Assembly: GCF_014133895.1 (NCBI RefSeq)
Contig: NC_050729.1
Coordinates: 310,001 to 374,000, forward strand
DNA length: 64,000 nt
From: Torulaspora globosa
Lineage: Eukaryota > Ascomycota > Saccharomycetes > Saccharomycetales > Saccharomycetaceae
Direction: 5' to 3'
The notes beneath the pieces are model-generated. The model searched no databases and had not been told where the DNA came from. It was given only the letters and a program-made list of their open reading frames with translations. Of this stretch, positions 62,977 to 64,000 are shown piece by piece (position 1 is the first letter of the stretch; each line of letters starts with the position of its first letter). Position numbers and translations under genes: made by a program.

Positions 62977-63002
62977 AGAGACGGTCCCAATGGACCGTCT
63001 CT
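62977..63002. repeat. Perfect 11-bp inverted repeat with 4-base loop before ALT
   Basis: AGAGACGGTCC (62977-62987) and GGACCGTCTCT (62992-63002) are perfect reverse complements around CAAT. It is 149 bases before the first ALT ATG and about 340 before XDJ1. It could be a regulator dyad. Confidence 0.8.
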
Positions 63003-63121
63003 GTGTCGCAATCGCTAGATAAGGCTGAAATTTCACTAAATTTTTCACTTTGACAGCCTGTTGACTATCGATAGGTGACTAATACCTGGCGAATTGAGGG
63101 AAGTGAGTCGTCTGGCGGTGC

Positions 63122-63129
63122 TATAAAAG
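63122..63129 (+). promoter_or_regulatory. TATA box before the alanine transaminase gene
   Basis: TATAAAAG lies only 30 bases before ATG 63152. Yeast transcripts usually start 40-120 bases after TATA, so many would begin beyond that ATG. Confidence 0.5.
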
Positions 63130-63151
63130 GTTGCTGGTTGGTCGTGGAACG

Positions 63152-64000
63152 ATGATTGGGTCAGTATCGGTTGGGCAGCGGTTTGGAATGCTGTTGAGGG
63201 CTTCGGAGATGCCGCATTCGGTGAGAAACAGGCTGCTTGTGGGTTTCGAAAGATTCAATTCCAGTGCTGCTGGGTCTCGTATACATCATATTCATCTCAA
63301 GAATGGTAGGCAGCAGTTCTACCCTGCGGAGAAGCTGGGTCTGGGTGACATCAATGAGAACGTGCTGGAGGCGAAGTACGCCGTGAGAGGAACGATCCCG
63401 ATGCGGGCTGAAGAGCTGCAGGAGCAGTTGCACAAGAATCCCGGGTCGCTGCCCTTTACGAGCATCGTGAGTGCGAACATTGGCAACCCGCAGCAGCTGA
63501 AGCAGAAGCCGTTGAGCTTCTACAGACAGGTGCTGTCGATTCTGCAGCACCCGGAGATCCTGGACCAGGGCAGGGGGGAGCTGGTTGCGAAGGGTGTGTT
63601 TGCAAGAGACGCGATCCGGCGTGCTGAGCGACTCCTGAAAGACGTCGGAGGGTCAGTCGGAGCGTATTCTTCGTCGCAGGGCGTGCTCGGTATCAGGAAA
63701 ACGGTTGCGGAGTTCATTACGAGAAGAGACGGCGGTGAGCCAGCGTACCCGGAGGATATTTATCTGACTGCGGGAGCTTCGGCCGCTGTGTCGTATCTCC
63801 TGTCGATCCTGTGCAAAGGTCGGGAAACAGGCGTGTTGATTCCGATCCCGCAGTACCCGCTTTACACCGCTTCGCTGGCCTTGAACAACTCGCATGCGCT
63901 GCCTTACTACCTAGACGAACGGTCTGGCTGGTCCACAAACACTGAAGAAATCGAGAGCGTCGTCAAGGAGGCGGTGGAGAATGGCATCAGGCCAGCGGTT
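63152..64000 (+). CDS. ALT1: Alanine transaminase (3' end outside window)
   Basis: This is a pyridoxal-phosphate enzyme exchanging alanine and 2-oxoglutarate for pyruvate and glutamate. It is the counterpart of the pair ALT1 (YLR089C, mitochondrial) and ALT2 (YDR111C). The frame is open to the window end, giving the first 283 of about 590 residues. Matches to Alt1 include LEAKYAVRGTIPMRAEELQE, SIVSANIGNPQQLKQKPLSF, GGSVGAYSSSQGVLGIRKTV and VLIPIPQYPLYTASLALNNS. The N-terminus is basic and Ser-rich, a likely mitochondrial presequence. ATGs at 63152, 63188 and 63209 are all possible starts; the last two still leave RNRLLVGFERFNSSAAG. The PLP lysine lies beyond the window. Confidence 0.96.
   Translation, partial: MIGSVSVGQRFGMLLRASEMPHSVRNRLLVGFERFNSSAAGSRIHHIHLKNGRQQFYPAEKLGLGDINENVLEAKYAVRGTIPMRAEELQEQLHKNPGSLPFTSIVSANIGNPQQLKQKPLSFYRQVLSILQHPEILDQGRGELVAKGVFARDAIRRAERLLKDVGGSVGAYSSSQGVLGIRKTVAEFITRRDGGEPAYPEDIYLTAGASAAVSYLLSILCKGRETGVLIPIPQYPLYTASLALNNSHALPYYLDERSGWSTNTEEIESVVKEAVENGIRPAV

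Larger units (their letters stand above)
62641..63151. other. XDJ1-ALT divergent promoter region
   Basis: This 511-base region contains the hairpin at 62977-63002 and the TATA at 63122. The stretch around 62790-62815, read on the minus strand, resembles a tRNA A box, but no anticodon arm or T arm can be folded, so I do not call a tRNA. Confidence 0.55.

Overview
This is nuclear DNA from a budding yeast of the family Saccharomycetaceae. The evidence is closely packed, mostly intron-free genes, standard-code leucine CTG, two short introns with yeast splice signals, and proteins that align along their length with Saccharomyces cerevisiae proteins as I remember them. Genes that in S. cerevisiae lie on two paired regions (around YLR089-YLR106 and YDR111-YDR129) are here interleaved in one block. 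That is the order expected in a lineage that did not go through the yeast whole-genome duplication (Lachancea, Torulaspora, Zygosaccharomyces and similar). I cannot name the species.

Layout. 1-17.7 kb: the 3' part of MDN1 (60S ribosome-assembly ATPase), a C/D-box snoRNA matching snR79, SEN2 (tRNA splicing), LCL2, a 1.1-kb gap, CDC45 with an apparent one-base frameshift, and APC9. 17.9-31 kb: SAC6 (intron), ERG27 (intron), MTC5, ARO1 and SWF1. 31-37 kb: an unrecognised gene, MIM2, an ECM18/ICT1 hydrolase, a YDR124W-like gene, HRT3 and INO2. 37-50 kb: a KIN1/KIN2 kinase, IOC2, GIS3, NYV1, DPB4, TRM1, COX26 and VBA4. 50-64 kb: a SUL2 sulfate permease, APC4, TMA64, MRPL1, MRX14, GEP5, PDS1, XDJ1 and the start of an ALT1/ALT2 alanine transaminase cut by the window end.

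The genes are housekeeping genes with no operon logic. Some share pathways: APC9 and APC4 belong to the anaphase-promoting complex and PDS1 is its substrate; CDC45 and DPB4 act in DNA replication; MRPL1, MRX14 and GEP5 serve mitochondrial translation or membranes; MDN1 and the snoRNA serve ribosome synthesis. Several promoters carry sites that fit known yeast control: MCB boxes before CDC45, a Gcn4 core before ARO1, Cbf1 and Met31/32 sites before SUL2, a UASINO-like site before INO2, and an Upc2-type site before ERG27.

I found no mobile element, tRNA gene, CRISPR array, centromere or clear foreign insertion. The points most worth a second look are the snoRNA, the two introns, the CDC45 frameshift, the unrecognised gene at 31.3 kb, and several perfect inverted repeats in promoters. 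Many start codons were moved from the longest reading frame (which began at GTG or TTG) to the first ATG.
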